A DNA stretch of 64,000 nt, taken from the NCBI GenBank assembly GCA_028285755.1, contig JANQOQ010000006.1, positions 310,001 through 374,000 of the forward strand, written 5' to 3'. The position numbers were made by a program, and so were the translations under genes. Shown in pieces: positions 9,107-18,244 of this stretch; positions within the stretch are counted from its first letter, which is position 1; every line of letters begins with the position of its first letter. The notes under the pieces are model-generated. The model made no database searches. It was not told the DNA's origin and worked only from the letters and a program-made list of their open reading frames with translations. The DNA comes from Puniceicoccaceae bacterium (lineage in GTDB: Bacteria > Verrucomicrobiota > Verrucomicrobiia > Opitutales > JAFGAQ01).

Positions 9107-10150
9107 ATGGAGCAATCAAAATATTTTCAAGTGAAGCTTAATGTCATCATTATTGCCATTATAGCGCTTCTAGGCTTGCCGGAACTCTTCGATTCGTATC
9201 GCCAAAATGCATTTAATACGATTCCCAAAGATCCCTATGAATTTTACATGCTGCATCTTGAAGGCGATCCCAATGGGTTCTTGCCGGGTTCACCCTTTAC
9301 ATACAGGGTATTTTCAATCATTCCCGCATACGCCATTTATAAGATCTTACCCTTTGCACCAATCTTTACCCATCTGGAAGGGCACTCACCTAATTATTTA
9401 GAAGCACTGTTTGCAATTTCTATCAGTAACTATATAGCAACCCTTGCACTCGCGTGGCTGGTGTTCCATTTGCTCTACAATCGTTTGAAAGTGCGATTAT
9501 CGAGTGCATGCATTGCCGCATTAAGTGTCCTACTACTAATGGGATATACCGCCTACTACATGGTGGACCCGATTGTAATCCTCTACCTTTTTTGCTGCTT
9601 TTATTATTACCAAAAAGCAATTTTGTGGACATTTCTTCTATTGATTGGCGTGGGTGTGAATGAAAAAATCCCGTTGATATTTGCTCTCTATACAACCGCG
9701 TCCTTGCTTTATAATCGCAATATAGGAGATTGGGTTCGTTTTGGGATATCTGTGTTTGCATGCCTGCTGTATTTATGGATTCGCGTATACGCATTTCCCA
9801 TGGCAGGCTATGAAAACCAAGTCAATTTAGCGAGTTACTGGGGTGGGTTTTTAAATACCTTGGCATTAACACTGAGCTTCAAGGGCATGTATCAAATCAT
9901 TCTTCCCATTTTGATTACTATTTTACTCGCCTGGCCCCTATTTACAGGCAAATCCAGCACAGGTAAGGAATTTCCCTATTCCCTGAAAACAGCTCACATA
10001 GGTATTATTTTTGCGATGATACTTATCGCATACGTAACGAATGTTGAATACAATGTTGGGAGAAATGTTATGCACTTGTTTCCTGTTTTTCTGCCCGGGT
10101 TTATCTATTATTTGGATAAATCGGTAGCCTTTCGCACAGACAGACCCTAG
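9107..10150 (+). CDS. Polytopic membrane protein, GT-C/DUF2029-like
   Basis: 347 residues, around nine hydrophobic segments, and one of only two plus-strand genes within the glycan locus. The first extracytoplasmic loop reads DPYEFYMLHLEGDP and then PFTYRVFSIIP, a PF-YR-x-L/F arrangement common in uncharacterised bacterial GT-C-like membrane proteins. The C terminus (NVEYNVGRNVMHLFPVFLPGF) is also typical of that group. ATG start. Its TAG stop lies in CTAG at 10147-10150, which also contains the stop of the convergent gene. Function as a glycosyltransferase is inferred from fold-like features and context only. Confidence 0.5.
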   Translation: MEQSKYFQVKLNVIIIAIIALLGLPELFDSYRQNAFNTIPKDPYEFYMLHLEGDPNGFLPGSPFTYRVFSIIPAYAIYKILPFAPIFTHLEGHSPNYLEALFAISISNYIATLALAWLVFHLLYNRLKVRLSSACIAALSVLLLMGYTAYYMVDPIVILYLFCCFYYYQKAILWTFLLLIGVGVNEKIPLIFALYTTASLLYNRNIGDWVRFGISVFACLLYLWIRVYAFPMAGYENQVNLASYWGGFLNTLALTLSFKGMYQIILPILITILLAWPLFTGKSSTGKEFPYSLKTAHIGIIFAMILIAYVTNVEYNVGRNVMHLFPVFLPGFIYYLDKSVAFRTDRP

Positions 10151-11145
10151 CTATCCGGGCAGCTCCAACGAGAGTTCAATTTGCCCAACACCCGCAGCAC
10201 CCAGGAATGACTCCAAAGCCTGAGTGAACGCAGTTTAGCTTTCAACCTTTGCCAACCTTTTAAATTATAAGAATAGAACGGCTCATACACATCTTCGTGG
10301 TTTAATTCAGGATTCATGCACACCACAAAATTGCTGATGCTGCTGTTGCCATGGATGAAATGATCACACTTTGACAACAGATAGGCCTCCACGATAACGT
10401 CTTCGCCCAATTTATGCTTGTTTAAGTCGGTATTTCCCTCAAGAGCTGCAATATGAGGCTCTCCCTGCTCCGTAAGTTCAGAATCGTAAGATACAACTCT
10501 CTCACCAAACTCTTCACTCACACGCTTGATCACCTTTTTTGAATCAGAACAGATAAATATCTTAGCATCTTTATTCTGGCTTAAATAATTACGAATCAAC
10601 TCAAAGTATTTTTCATAGGGCACTCCATCCTCCAATTTACAGCTACGATAAAACAACGAGGTGCCTCCATCCTTACGCCCGGACCCTCTCAGGTGCACTC
10701 CACAGATTTTAGACTTCCCAAAATGCTGTTGAATAAAAGCATCGATCAATGCCTGCAGGCGTTCATTCGGCGAAAGGTATTCATGAATGATAGCTGACAA
10801 CTTCTGGCGATCCCCATCTCGGGGCGGCAAAAGCTCTCTAGCATTTGCACGCCCCAGTTTGGTCATATAACCAGCCCGGGCTATAAGGAGCTTTTGAGCA
10901 ACCGGTAAATGGATCACGCGGTTGGGTTTGGCAGCTAGTTGCTGACGCTTAAAATAATAATCGTAAACATCCTCGGCGGAACCACTCTGATACATGGTAT
11001 AATTGTCGAGGCTAATTTGAAAACGAGTATTCGGATGCCGTAACTCTTGATTAACCAGATAATCTACAAAATAGCTCAACACGGCAAACATGCCCGCCAG
11101 CTTAATTTTAGGACTTAGACGTAACTCTACCAGTTCCATACTCAT
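10147..11145 (-). CDS. Fucosyltransferase-like protein (GT23/NodZ-like)
   Basis: 332 residues, soluble. The central part has GVHLRGSGRKDG, the position of the conserved basic motif of GDP-fucose-using alpha-1,6- and O-fucosyltransferases, then AKIFICSDSKKVI and GEDVIVEAYLLSKCDHFIHG with NSSISN, which resembles the C-terminal signature of that fold. The first 130 residues are not recognised. Family knowledge suggests GDP-fucose as donor, but the match is by motif pattern only. It is the last gene of the 40140-10147 block, overlaps the GT4 gene upstream by four bases (ATGA), and ends on a shared convergent stop. Confidence 0.55.
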   Translation of the reverse strand: MSMELVELRLSPKIKLAGMFAVLSYFVDYLVNQELRHPNTRFQISLDNYTMYQSGSAEDVYDYYFKRQQLAAKPNRVIHLPVAQKLLIARAGYMTKLGRANARELLPPRDGDRQKLSAIIHEYLSPNERLQALIDAFIQQHFGKSKICGVHLRGSGRKDGGTSLFYRSCKLEDGVPYEKYFELIRNYLSQNKDAKIFICSDSKKVIKRVSEEFGERVVSYDSELTEQGEPHIAALEGNTDLNKHKLGEDVIVEAYLLSKCDHFIHGNSSISNFVVCMNPELNHEDVYEPFYSYNLKGWQRLKAKLRSLRLWSHSWVLRVLGKLNSRWSCPDS

Positions 11146-12413
11146 GCTAAGAGTGATTCATACAATTCAATCATTCGAGTTGCCTGCCGTTTAGCATTGA
11201 ATTGATCGGATATTTTAAGGCGTGCTTTCAACGCCTGCGACTCCCTTAATTCTCGATCAGATTTCAGGTATTTTGAAAGGGCATCAGCCAACTTTTCCAT
11301 ATTCCTGGACTCCACTAAATGGCCATTGACCTGATCTTCTACCATGTCGCTAACACCGCCGACATCATAGGCAATACATGGTGTCCCACAAGCCATCGCC
11401 TCCATAACCGTATTAGGCAAGTTGTCCTGCTTTGAGGTTAACACAAAGCAGTCAGCCGCACCGTAAACCTGCATGAGTTTATATTCCTCATTAATAAACC
11501 CCAAAAAGTGGCATGGGGTATTAAAGGGTAGTTCCTTACCCGGGTGATCCGAACCAAATACCAGAATCTCAAAGTTTTGATTATGCTTTTCCAGTTTTTG
11601 AATGGCCTTCACAAAATCCCAGTAACCTTTGTTCTTATCCTGGGTGGCGAAGTTTGCGCCAAATAGGATATATTTCTTCTCTTTAGTTAATCCCAGAGCT
11701 TTGCGACAGCTTGCTTTGTCCGCAGGATTAAATACGTCCATATCCAGTCCATTCGGGATATGGTGTACTTCCCTACCCTCAAACATAACACTCTTTTTCG
11801 CATCCTCGTACATCCAGCGACTCAATGCGACAACATGGTAGTTTAATCCGGCCAGGTATTTTCGCTTTCGCTGCCAAACCCAGCGATCCATATCCAAGCC
11901 TCCATCTTCAGTATCACGATTATCCTTATTGAACCCCTCATAAAAGCGCCTTGATTGATCGCTATGTAAATGCTGCGCACCATTAAATAACCAACGCCCA
12001 TGGAGCGTAAAAACTACCGGCATCCTGAAATCGGGTAAACGATGCAATGGCACAAGCCCATCCCCGATCCAATGAAAATGCACAATCCGGGGTTTTAGGG
12101 TCTTCACAATCTCTGAGAGTCGCGGATGAGGCAAATAGTTGAAGGAACCATAGGCCCAGTGCCTGCTGTTGGTCAATAGAGCCGGAAGTTTGTCCAGGCG
12201 AGTCCGCATACGGTAGTATTGAAGATCGAACCATTTTTGTGGGGCGAGCACCTTCGGGTCGTGAGTTCTTTTGGTTTCGACCCACATCCAGGAATCGTAG
12301 TTTTGCTTACCCAATGCTTCGTGCAAACGGTATGCAGCCTTGCCTACCCCTCCTCCGGAGTCACTTATATTTACATGTAAAACTTGTGGAGAACTTGGCA
12401 CACTGAAACTCAT
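11142..12413 (-). CDS. Glycosyltransferase family 4
   Basis: 423 residues from the ATG at 12413; the track's TTG at 12422 adds only three residues and overlaps the upstream stop. GT-B fold: a glycine-rich N-terminal loop (NISDSGGGVGKAAYRL) contacting the donor phosphates, a histidine-containing PRIVHFHWIGDG strand, the donor domain (ILFGANFATQDKNKGYWDF) and the EX7E position as D-x7-E in DNLPNTVMEAMACGTP. Such Glu-to-Asp change at the first position is common in GT4. Cytoplasmic chain extension is expected. It lies five bases after the GT2 gene and overlaps the fucosyltransferase-like gene. Confidence 0.85.
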   Translation of the reverse strand: MSFSVPSSPQVLHVNISDSGGGVGKAAYRLHEALGKQNYDSWMWVETKRTHDPKVLAPQKWFDLQYYRMRTRLDKLPALLTNSRHWAYGSFNYLPHPRLSEIVKTLKPRIVHFHWIGDGLVPLHRLPDFRMPVVFTLHGRWLFNGAQHLHSDQSRRFYEGFNKDNRDTEDGGLDMDRWVWQRKRKYLAGLNYHVVALSRWMYEDAKKSVMFEGREVHHIPNGLDMDVFNPADKASCRKALGLTKEKKYILFGANFATQDKNKGYWDFVKAIQKLEKHNQNFEILVFGSDHPGKELPFNTPCHFLGFINEEYKLMQVYGAADCFVLTSKQDNLPNTVMEAMACGTPCIAYDVGGVSDMVEDQVNGHLVESRNMEKLADALSKYLKSDRELRESQALKARLKISDQFNAKRQATRMIELYESLLA

Positions 12414-12418
12414 TTGAG

Positions 12419-13399
12419 TCAACGCAGGCCTGCTTTTCTTGCCAGTAGTAACCCCTTCCGGGTGCAGGATATGGGCAGTTTCAAAAGGGCACCCACACTT
12501 AGCTCATGAATTAGCGAATATGCTGAGATATAGGTGTAGCTTTGAATAATATTGCTAACTGCTTTGGATTCAAACTGTCCACTTTGGATTAAAGCTCGCT
12601 GCAGGCGTTCTAACCAACTTAGAATTTCGTCCAGCTGATCCGTCAATTCAGCATACTGACCCTCGCACACCGCATGATGTAGATATATATCTGTATCGCT
12701 GAAGTCAGTGAGTTTTTTAAGAAACCCTTCACGAATTTCCCGGCCTCCGGCATGCTGTTGTTTGAGGTAATTGCTTATTTTAATGCTCGTATCCACACGG
12801 TACTTCAAAAGGGGCTTTGCTATATTTGCAACCGGTGCCAATGCACAAAATTCAACCCAAAGTTGATAATCTTCAGCCGTCGGCGGATCTTCCTGATAGC
12901 GCAAGCCGTTTTCCGCTGCAAAATCACTGCGCCACATGACTGTAGGGTGCGCAAAGGATGAGTTAAAGTGCAACTGTACGCGAATGTCATCATCGCTCAA
13001 AGGATATCTAAAAACACCTGCTTTTTCACCCAAAAATATGACACTCGAACCCACCAACATGACGTCCGGATTTTGCCTTAAATAGGAAACCTGGGTTTGT
13101 AGACGATCCGGCATGCAAATATCGTCGCTATCCATACGAGCGATATACTGTCCGTTTGAGGCTTCAATTGCCCGGTTCAAACTTTTGGCAACCCCCACAT
13201 TCTGTGGATTCTTAATCAGCCTTATTCGTAGATCTTCGTAGCTTTCAACAATGGAGACACTTGCATCCAAAGAACCGTCATCCACTACTATTAGCTCCCA
13301 ATCCTCATAAGTCTGATTGATAACGCTATCAATGGCCTCGGCTAAATAACGTTCCCCGTTATACACCGGCATGATTACGCTTACTCTGGGATGAGTCAT
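12419..13399 (-). CDS. Glycosyltransferase family 2
   Basis: 326 residues. A GT-A domain covers ~1-230: VSVIMPVYNGERYLAEAIDSV at the N terminus, ELIVVDDGSLD, then the metal-binding DxD region in ARMDSDDICMPDRL and the acceptor-side EDYQLW. Inverting transfer of a nucleotide sugar to the growing chain on the cytoplasmic face is expected. The C-terminal 100 residues are helical with no catalytic motif. ATG start, overlapping the stop of the FkbM methyltransferase gene by four bases. Confidence 0.88.
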   Translation of the reverse strand: MTHPRVSVIMPVYNGERYLAEAIDSVINQTYEDWELIVVDDGSLDASVSIVESYEDLRIRLIKNPQNVGVAKSLNRAIEASNGQYIARMDSDDICMPDRLQTQVSYLRQNPDVMLVGSSVIFLGEKAGVFRYPLSDDDIRVQLHFNSSFAHPTVMWRSDFAAENGLRYQEDPPTAEDYQLWVEFCALAPVANIAKPLLKYRVDTSIKISNYLKQQHAGGREIREGFLKKLTDFSDTDIYLHHAVCEGQYAELTDQLDEILSWLERLQRALIQSGQFESKAVSNIIQSYTYISAYSLIHELSVGALLKLPISCTRKGLLLARKAGLR

Positions 13400-14274
13400 C
13401 CTTTAGCTGGAAGAGCAAGTATCGTATCGCTGAAACCACCGCGAGGCTTTCCGCCCGTTCGCGCATCGATCACTTGGTAGCCAAAATCTTCTAAAAAAAG
13501 AACCACTTCAGATGCACGGGTACCAAATTGAGTCAGTAATGAATCGTCCATCTCAGACAATAGGATGGGCTGATGATCCTTTAAGAGTGCACGTGCTCCT
13601 TTTAATACTTCATACTCTGCGCCTTCTACGTCCATTTTTACAAAACCAGGCACTAAGTCATATTCAGAAACAAGCCCATCCAATGGACGGGTTGCAACCC
13701 GAAAGACCTCCTTATCGAATTGCCTGGCGTGCATATGCGATATGGGGTTTAGCGATGAGTACTCCTCCATTCCAGGAACACCATGCAACTCTAATTCACC
13801 CCCGTTCTCACTCAACGCCCCTTCGTATAGAATCACGTTAGCTACCTCATTGAGCTGAAGATTTCGCTTTAGTTTGCGAATGGCACCCGGGTTCGGTTCC
13901 GCTGCAAGAATCCGGGAATCCGGGTTCAATCGTTTTGCAAAATAAACTGAAAACAATCCCACATTTGCCCCAATATCAATAACGTCTCCTTCAGGATTGA
14001 GATATTTATCAATAATCTCCGTAAGCTCGGGTTCATAGCCCCCTTCCTTGAGAATGTGGCGAAGCATCAGGGAGCGAGTACTAATTTCGTAATTTGCTTC
14101 GAAATTCGGAACATAGATCGTAAGTGATTCATTGCCCACCCATTTAAAAATACGATCGAAATTTCGATTAAACTGACTTACCGACCGCCTGATAAATTGT
14201 CGTTTTATCCAGATATAAGGGAAAAGGACGAAGCGTAGAATCGGGTTTTGTTTAAGTCTGGCAACTTTGCTCAT
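13396..14274 (-). CDS. FkbM family SAM-dependent methyltransferase
   Basis: 292 residues. Class I methyltransferase: SAM-binding motif I VIDIGANVGLFSVYFA (~95-110), motif II with acidic AAEPNP, and the FkbM hallmark FVKMDVEGAEYEVLKGA. FkbM enzymes O-methylate sugars or polyketides, so methylation of a hydroxyl on a sugar residue is the likely role here. The basic, aromatic N terminus (FPYIWIKRQFIRR) may lie on the membrane. ATG start with four-base overlap to the downstream GT2 gene; a 51-base gap separates it from the STELLO-like gene. Confidence 0.82.
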   Translation of the reverse strand: MSKVARLKQNPILRFVLFPYIWIKRQFIRRSVSQFNRNFDRIFKWVGNESLTIYVPNFEANYEISTRSLMLRHILKEGGYEPELTEIIDKYLNPEGDVIDIGANVGLFSVYFAKRLNPDSRILAAEPNPGAIRKLKRNLQLNEVANVILYEGALSENGGELELHGVPGMEEYSSLNPISHMHARQFDKEVFRVATRPLDGLVSEYDLVPGFVKMDVEGAEYEVLKGARALLKDHQPILLSEMDDSLLTQFGTRASEVVLFLEDFGYQVIDARTGGKPRGGFSDTILALPAKG

Positions 14275-14325
14275 GAGTTAAACGCTTTAGAAAGTATGAA
14301 CTAATCTCACTGTATCGACTTTATA

Positions 14326-15333
14326 CTAAAGATTAAGCAGGCGATCTACATCTTCACACCAGGCCTGAACCAGGGCGAGCTCTTCTTCAGGCACAACCTG
14401 GATTTCAACGAGTGCTTCATAACAATGATTGAGATTATCCAAAACGGACTCTCTGCCCTTTTGTAAATTGAGCGCCCCGAGGGTATCAATTATAGCGGGA
14501 TTGTTTAAATAGCCCACAACCTCATCCTCAAAATCCTGCAATGGATCATGAGGATTTCTGAGTTGGTAGGCCTCTGCCGCGTGAAAAACGAGTTCATATT
14601 CCAGCTCCCATAGGCAGCGCTGAGCAATAAAACTGCGCCAAATATCGGTCATTCTGAAAGAACAATAACTGGGCAGATACATCAGCGCATATGCCTCGGG
14701 CCACCACCAGGTAGATTGGCTGTTAAATGGGCACCATACGTTTTTCCCAAGGCGAATGCTGGGAGCCTTATCAAATGTGAATTCCCGATCCAGAGCCAAT
14801 CGCCAAATGGCATCCACATCCGGGGATCCATCTGCCAAACCCTGCTGGATCGGACATTTCGCACGGGTGAGTGCATTACTCGGCGCCGGCATTTCCATAT
14901 TGATATCTCTTAGGTGCAATCCCCGGGGCCAGATATTCTGATCGGTAAAGTACCGGTATACGTTGTTCCAGCCTGGCTTATCCACACGCTGGCTTTCACA
15001 AGCTAAATCCCGGAGCTGCCAATTGGGCATAGGCTCGTTATCATCATCCGTCTCATAGATACATGCTGCGCCTTTGGAGAATGCTTCCAGATACCCCAGG
15101 TTCTTACGCGCGTAGTGTTTTTCGGGTAAAACAGATGTGAGCTTGTAGGGCATTTGCACCTGTTCATTGATATCAATAAGCCGCGCCTTAGGTAATGCAT
15201 ACTCATAAGGCCCTTTGCGATCACCCACGATCAGGAGCGAACCCTCCTCTCCCGGCCAACGCTCAGCCAGCTCGCGCATACAACCGGTCGGGTCCTGGAT
15301 TGTCGTAATGATTCCGTAGTATTCCTGGGTCAT
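14326..15333 (-). CDS. STELLO-like glycosyltransferase (DUF288 family)
   Basis: 335 residues, soluble, no signal peptide. The opening YYGIITTIQDPTGCMREL, then LLIVGDRKGP, ARKNLGYLEAFSKGA and the acidic ETDDDNEP match the DUF288/STELLO family, known from plant Golgi proteins that aid cellulose synthase assembly and from nematodes. ETDDD sits where a GT-A enzyme carries its metal-binding DxD. A second conserved stretch is NSQSTWWWPEAYALMYLPSYC. Enzymatic activity of the family is poorly defined, so a role in adding a sugar is inference. ATG start; ten bases after the epimerase-family gene. Confidence 0.6.
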   Translation of the reverse strand: MTQEYYGIITTIQDPTGCMRELAERWPGEEGSLLIVGDRKGPYEYALPKARLIDINEQVQMPYKLTSVLPEKHYARKNLGYLEAFSKGAACIYETDDDNEPMPNWQLRDLACESQRVDKPGWNNVYRYFTDQNIWPRGLHLRDINMEMPAPSNALTRAKCPIQQGLADGSPDVDAIWRLALDREFTFDKAPSIRLGKNVWCPFNSQSTWWWPEAYALMYLPSYCSFRMTDIWRSFIAQRCLWELEYELVFHAAEAYQLRNPHDPLQDFEDEVVGYLNNPAIIDTLGALNLQKGRESVLDNLNHCYEALVEIQVVPEEELALVQAWCEDVDRLLNL

Positions 15334-15342
15334 AAACTAATC

Positions 15343-16296
15343 TTAAACACGGGCTAACCAATCATCCATCACGGCTTGCAGGGTGTCCTGCATGCTATAT
15401 TGGCGTTGCCAACCAAGCTCCAGTAGACGACTCTGATCACCGAGTAATACCGCTTCGTCTGAATGGCGTAACAAGCTGTCATCCTGTTCAATGCTTACAT
15501 CTACATTGGCGATCTGTAGAAGTGCATCCAGTACATCTCCAATCTTCCAAGCCTCCCCATTACATATATTGACCGGAATTCCAGGCCTTCCCTTTTCCAG
15601 AAGCAAGACCATACCGGCCACTCCGTCACGGACGTCGATAAAATCGCGCGCAGTATCGAGACGACCCACTTTGAGAACGGGTTCCATTTTGCCTTTTGCG
15701 ATTAAGGCGATTTGCCGTGCAAAACTCTGAATAGCTGTAGCGGGGGGATGCCCCGTTCCCACATGGATAAACAGCCTTGGCAGATACACTGCCATCCCAT
15801 AGTTCGCAAAATACTGATAACCCAAAGTTTCCGTCGCAGCTTTACTTACCCCGTAAGGGGTGACCGGCCTAAGGAGACGATCTTCCTTCAAGGGGGGCTC
15901 TCCAGGTTCAGTCAAACCATATTCAGCACTGCTACATGCGAGTAATATCTGGGCCTTCGGGGAATATTCACGGGCAGCATTCAGGAGATTTAACGTCGAG
16001 TTAAAATTCACGAGATGGGTATAATGCTCCTGACTCCACGAATTTCCATTAAAGGCCTGGGCAGCCATGTGGATTATAATATCAGGCTCAACTGATTTTA
16101 AAACCTCCTGAGTGGCAGGTAAATCGAGTAAATCCATGCGACGGATAAGATAATCATACTGATCGTGCAAACGACTGGATGCACTTGCCCGGGCTACCCC
16201 GATAACATTATGCCCTAAAGTCTGATAATGCTCCACTAAGTGGCTGCCTATCATGCCCGTTGAGCCAGTAATCAATACGGTTTTAGCAGTTTCCAT
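15343..16296 (-). CDS. NAD(P)-dependent sugar-nucleotide SDR, GDP-6-deoxy-4-keto-mannose reductase-like
   Basis: 317 residues of the extended SDR class. Rossmann motif GSTGMIGSH at ~11, catalytic Ser in ACSSAEYG, YGVSKAATE with the catalytic Tyr and Lys, and DTARDFIDVRDGV near 230. The last motif and PRLFIHVGTGHPP match the GDP-4-keto-6-deoxy-D-mannose reductases (Rmd), which make GDP-D-rhamnose, and the related GMD dehydratases. No gmd partner is in the window, so the substrate would come from elsewhere. A dehydratase or other 6-deoxyhexose enzyme remains possible. It supplies a cytoplasmic donor for a nearby transferase. Confidence 0.72.
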   Translation of the reverse strand: METAKTVLITGSTGMIGSHLVEHYQTLGHNVIGVARASASSRLHDQYDYLIRRMDLLDLPATQEVLKSVEPDIIIHMAAQAFNGNSWSQEHYTHLVNFNSTLNLLNAAREYSPKAQILLACSSAEYGLTEPGEPPLKEDRLLRPVTPYGVSKAATETLGYQYFANYGMAVYLPRLFIHVGTGHPPATAIQSFARQIALIAKGKMEPVLKVGRLDTARDFIDVRDGVAGMVLLLEKGRPGIPVNICNGEAWKIGDVLDALLQIANVDVSIEQDDSLLRHSDEAVLLGDQSRLLELGWQRQYSMQDTLQAVMDDWLARV

Positions 16297-16317
16297 ATAA
16301 ATTGTAATATGTTAGCA

Positions 16318-17472
16318 CTAGGCAACTTTGGTGAGCTCATCGATAAAATAAATCGCAAGGGCTCGGGGGTGCCACTTTTTCTCAAACATTTCCAAAATCG
16401 CCCGCGACCGATTTTCCTTCAGGTCTATGGATTCGTAGATTCCCAGTAATCTTTTGGCAGTCACCTCCCAGTTGACATTGGAGGCTGATTCATACCCCAA
16501 TTCTCCGTATTCTTGCAATTCGATTTCTGGGTCAAAGTCCTGATACCAACGAGTGCCCAGATTATCGCTAAGAATACCGCAGCCAACCTGGAAAGAATCC
16601 AGGACTCTAAAGGGAATACTCCGTCGGAAGCCGGAGACATTTACATTAAAAACCGATCTGGCCACCGTATTCAGATAATCGGACCAACTCAGTGCGTCCC
16701 CCTGAATTGCCGGGTCATTACTACTCCAAATGCGTGCATCCACATCTGCTTTTTGCCAGCTCCTCAAAATGCGGACTATCTCAGCACGCTTCTCATTCGG
16801 ATGCTGCACGATATCCTCAAGCGAAGTCACTATGGATTTTTCATTTTGGTAATTATGAGGTGCAGGAGGAGCATCTTCGACAACCCAGGGTTTGGGGCCG
16901 CGATCCCCCCCAAAGGAAGCAAACATACGGATTTCCTTATTCGCGACAGCGCGCTTAGCATTTAGCTCAAGTGCTTCCAAATTCCTTTTAAGGTTCAGGG
17001 TATTTGTGATAGGTCCCGTAGACATGCAGGGGCGGATTTTAAAAGTCTGCCCCAAAACAGCCGGGTGATATGGGATACGCACCTGCGTGGACAAAGGGAA
17101 GCCTCGTTGCTCAATCTGGATCGGGCACTGCATCTTAAAGTAGACTTCTGCCAACTCAAGATGTGCGAGCGCGTAGGTAAAAGGTGAATCCGTAGCATCG
17201 TAAGCAAAGCGAACCTTCTTATCGTTTAGCTCCAACCTGCCGAACATGCTGAACTGATCCACAGGAAAAAGATACTTACTAAGTTCCGGGAATTTGCTTT
17301 CAAATTTGCCGTAAACCCGGGGATGTTGGCGCAGAAACCGGTCTATAGCATGGCCTTCATGTGCAATTTCCACCTTTCCTTCCTGCTCCAGAATTTGAAG
17401 TCCCGTATAAATCCACTCAAAATACCCCTTATTGCGTATGGGAAAACTGCTTATGACTACTTTCGGTTTCAT
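16318..17472 (-). CDS. Glycosyltransferase-like protein (GT1/GT4-like, family uncertain)
   Basis: 384 residues, soluble. It opens with a Rossmann-like strand (PKVVISSFPIRNKGYFEWI) and ends with a domain like the C-terminal half of GT-B enzymes and spore-maturation CgeB-type proteins: SIPFRVLDSFQVGCGILSDN, where a conserved Arg/Leu-Asp pair replaces EX7E, then HPRALAIYFIDEL. The central part (SFGGDRGPKPWVVEDAPPAPH) is not recognised. A transferase role rests on fold-like pattern and position between the SDR and the GT8-like gene. ATG start. Confidence 0.45.
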   Translation of the reverse strand: MKPKVVISSFPIRNKGYFEWIYTGLQILEQEGKVEIAHEGHAIDRFLRQHPRVYGKFESKFPELSKYLFPVDQFSMFGRLELNDKKVRFAYDATDSPFTYALAHLELAEVYFKMQCPIQIEQRGFPLSTQVRIPYHPAVLGQTFKIRPCMSTGPITNTLNLKRNLEALELNAKRAVANKEIRMFASFGGDRGPKPWVVEDAPPAPHNYQNEKSIVTSLEDIVQHPNEKRAEIVRILRSWQKADVDARIWSSNDPAIQGDALSWSDYLNTVARSVFNVNVSGFRRSIPFRVLDSFQVGCGILSDNLGTRWYQDFDPEIELQEYGELGYESASNVNWEVTAKRLLGIYESIDLKENRSRAILEMFEKKWHPRALAIYFIDELTKVA

Positions 17473-17473
17473 A

Positions 17474-18244
17474 CTAACCGGATTTACCCAATAGGCGTTT
17501 CAGGAACGATTTAAGCAGTTGCCAGATACTGCGCAGACGGATCACTTCCCCGTTATATTGGCTTACATATGAATCGATCATGACTCTCGGTTTGTCGTTC
17601 TTGTTGAGTCTCTGGGCAAGCTTCGCAAAGTCTTTATGACGCCCGTGGATAATCTTAACGGGAGAACCTCCTCCAATAAATCCTGGCACGATCGTTCGGA
17701 AATTATACTCCGAAGGTAATACATAAAATTTAATCTGTTGGTTCTCCCAAAGGGTTTTGCGGAGAGCCGGTTGATCTGCCTTATGCTCAAGCTCACCATA
17801 TATCTTTACCCATTCCTGCAAGACTCTAGTCACATTTTCTGAACGCTTAAAGGCAATGACCCCTGTATTAAATTCAGTGAAACTTGGAGGTATCCCGTCA
17901 ATTGGATTGGGATCCCGGATGGGTGTATGCGTCAACATCAGCTCAAATCTATCTAACAAGCGCCAGATTTCGTCGATTTCCTCACACAGGTAAGTATCAG
18001 TATCCAGAAACAGGGTTTTCTCGAAAGGGCTTTCCAGGAGAGGTTCCACCTTATCGTAGCAGTTGCCCCTCACTTCATTTAACGAAATCACCTGATTAAA
18101 CAGCGGGTCTTTTTCCTGGATATCGGTATAGAGAACAATCGGCATCTCGGGATACACCTTGCGGACGGATCGCGCAGATACCTTCGCCTCATCAACGAAG
18201 CGTTGGCCAGTCGCTACATAAATTATTCCCTTATCAGTATTCAT
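17474..18244 (-). CDS. GT8-like nucleotide-diphospho-sugar transferase
   Basis: 256 residues, GT-A fold. After IIYVATGQRFVDEAKVSARSV, which resembles GT8 openings, comes the metal-binding DxD in TLFLDTDTYL, then FNTGVIAFKRSE, a conserved acceptor-side stretch in GT8/Nucleotid_trans proteins, and KIIHGRHKD with a His near the C terminus. A cytoplasmic retaining transfer from a nucleotide sugar is expected. ATG start; the ATGA overlap places it in the same transcript as the sulfotransferase gene, and it ends one base before the next gene. Confidence 0.68.
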   Translation of the reverse strand: MNTDKGIIYVATGQRFVDEAKVSARSVRKVYPEMPIVLYTDIQEKDPLFNQVISLNEVRGNCYDKVEPLLESPFEKTLFLDTDTYLCEEIDEIWRLLDRFELMLTHTPIRDPNPIDGIPPSFTEFNTGVIAFKRSENVTRVLQEWVKIYGELEHKADQPALRKTLWENQQIKFYVLPSEYNFRTIVPGFIGGGSPVKIIHGRHKDFAKLAQRLNKNDKPRVMIDSYVSQYNGEVIRLRSIWQLLKSFLKRLLGKSG

